In this document: piece by piece, positions 63,797 to 64,000 of the stretch | Layout: each line of letters starts with the position of its first letter | Numbering within the stretch: position 1 is the first letter of the stretch | DNA from: Methylobacterium sp. WL1 | GTDB taxonomy: Bacteria > Pseudomonadota > Alphaproteobacteria > Rhizobiales > Beijerinckiaceae | Reading direction: 5' to 3' | Assembly (NCBI RefSeq): GCF_008000895.1 | Contig: NZ_CP042823.1 | Span: 372,001-436,000, forward strand | Length of the DNA: 64,000 nucleotides | Translations under genes and position numbers: made by a program | Notes under the pieces: generated by a model | The model's input: only the letters and a program-made list of their open reading frames with translations | What the model was told of the DNA's origin: nothing | Database searches by the model: none

Positions 63797-64000
63797 TCAC
63801 TCGGCCGGGGCCGAGCGGCGCGGGCCGATCGTGGGGGCCGCCAGGAGCGCCAGGATCGCGGCGGCGGCGAACAGCAGCCCGACGCCGATCGCGCGGTACG
63901 CGACCACACCCAGGAGGCCCCCGCCGAGGAACGCGCCGACCGTCATCAGGTGAAGCCGCAGCTTGTCGGGGTCGTGGCGTTTCGCCAGGGGATCGCCGGC
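63797..64000 (-). CDS. DUF1275 (YoaK-like) membrane protein, C-terminal part
   Basis: The minus-strand frame is open from the window edge to TGA at 63797-63799, giving 67 residues: KRHDPDKLRLHLMTVGAFLG, then GGLLGVVAYRAIGVGLLFAA and AAILALLAAPTIGP. The DPDKLR...L..VGAFLGGGLLG pattern and two C-terminal helices are those of DUF1275 proteins. The start is outside the window. Confidence 0.65.
   Translation of the reverse strand, partial: AGDPLAKRHDPDKLRLHLMTVGAFLGGGLLGVVAYRAIGVGLLFAAAAILALLAAPTIGPRRSAPAE

Overview
The window is the right-hand ~59 kb of a lambda-like temperate siphovirus prophage, followed by ~5 kb of host chromosome. The DNA is GC-rich. The host genes beyond the attachment site (a Tat-exported OpgG/OpgD-type glucan protein, a SCO1/SenC protein, an MBL-fold hydrolase, a DUF1275 membrane protein) and the tRNA-Pro 3' end fit an alphaproteobacterium such as Methylobacterium; the genus is an inference. 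The left end of the prophage (terminase, portal, protease and the intact tRNA) lies outside the window.

Positions 1-27.9 kb, plus strand, are the late region: end of the major capsid gene, head-tail connectors, tail tube, a tail assembly chaperone with a -1 frameshift, a 2075-residue tape measure with a lytic transglycosylase domain, lambda M/L-like, NlpC/P60, JAMM, I-like and J-like tail-tip genes, a GH108 endolysin with membrane proteins for lysis, and tail fibre genes. An IS3-family (IS407-group type) element interrupts a small collagen-like gene at 24.98-26.25 kb with a CGGG target duplication. A convergent hairpin at 27.9 kb closes the region.

Positions 57.3 down to 27.9 kb, minus strand, are the early region. 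It holds rIIA/rIIB-like proteins, a SNF2-like helicase, a 5'-3' exonuclease, a family A DNA polymerase flanked by two HNH-AP2 homing endonucleases, an ATP-dependent ligase, a class II (B12-dependent) ribonucleotide reductase, ThyX, a RecU-like resolvase, a DnaQ-like exonuclease, an SbcD/SbcC-like pair, and nucleotide-pool enzymes (HD, dATP/dGTP diphosphohydrolase, two MazG-like). An excisionase-like gene and a P4-type integrase with overlapping 3' ends sit next to the right attachment site (tRNA-Pro 3' end, ending at 59029).

Two things stand out. First, a 15-bp palindrome, GGTACGTTTCGTACC, occurs about 21 times (three exact copies, the rest 11-14 of 15), mostly just upstream of early genes but sometimes within genes or between a hairpin and the next gene. 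This looks like a dispersed operator or 'stoperator' network. Second, four AT-rich plus-strand genes interrupt the GC-rich phage operons: an OLD-like ATPase/Toprim protein in the tail module, an XRE-like regulator lacking its helix-turn-helix, a solitary lamin-tail-domain protein, and a HEPN-motif protein with two zinc ribbons beside rIIAB. They look like lysogenic cargo, at least two of them plausible phage-defence genes.
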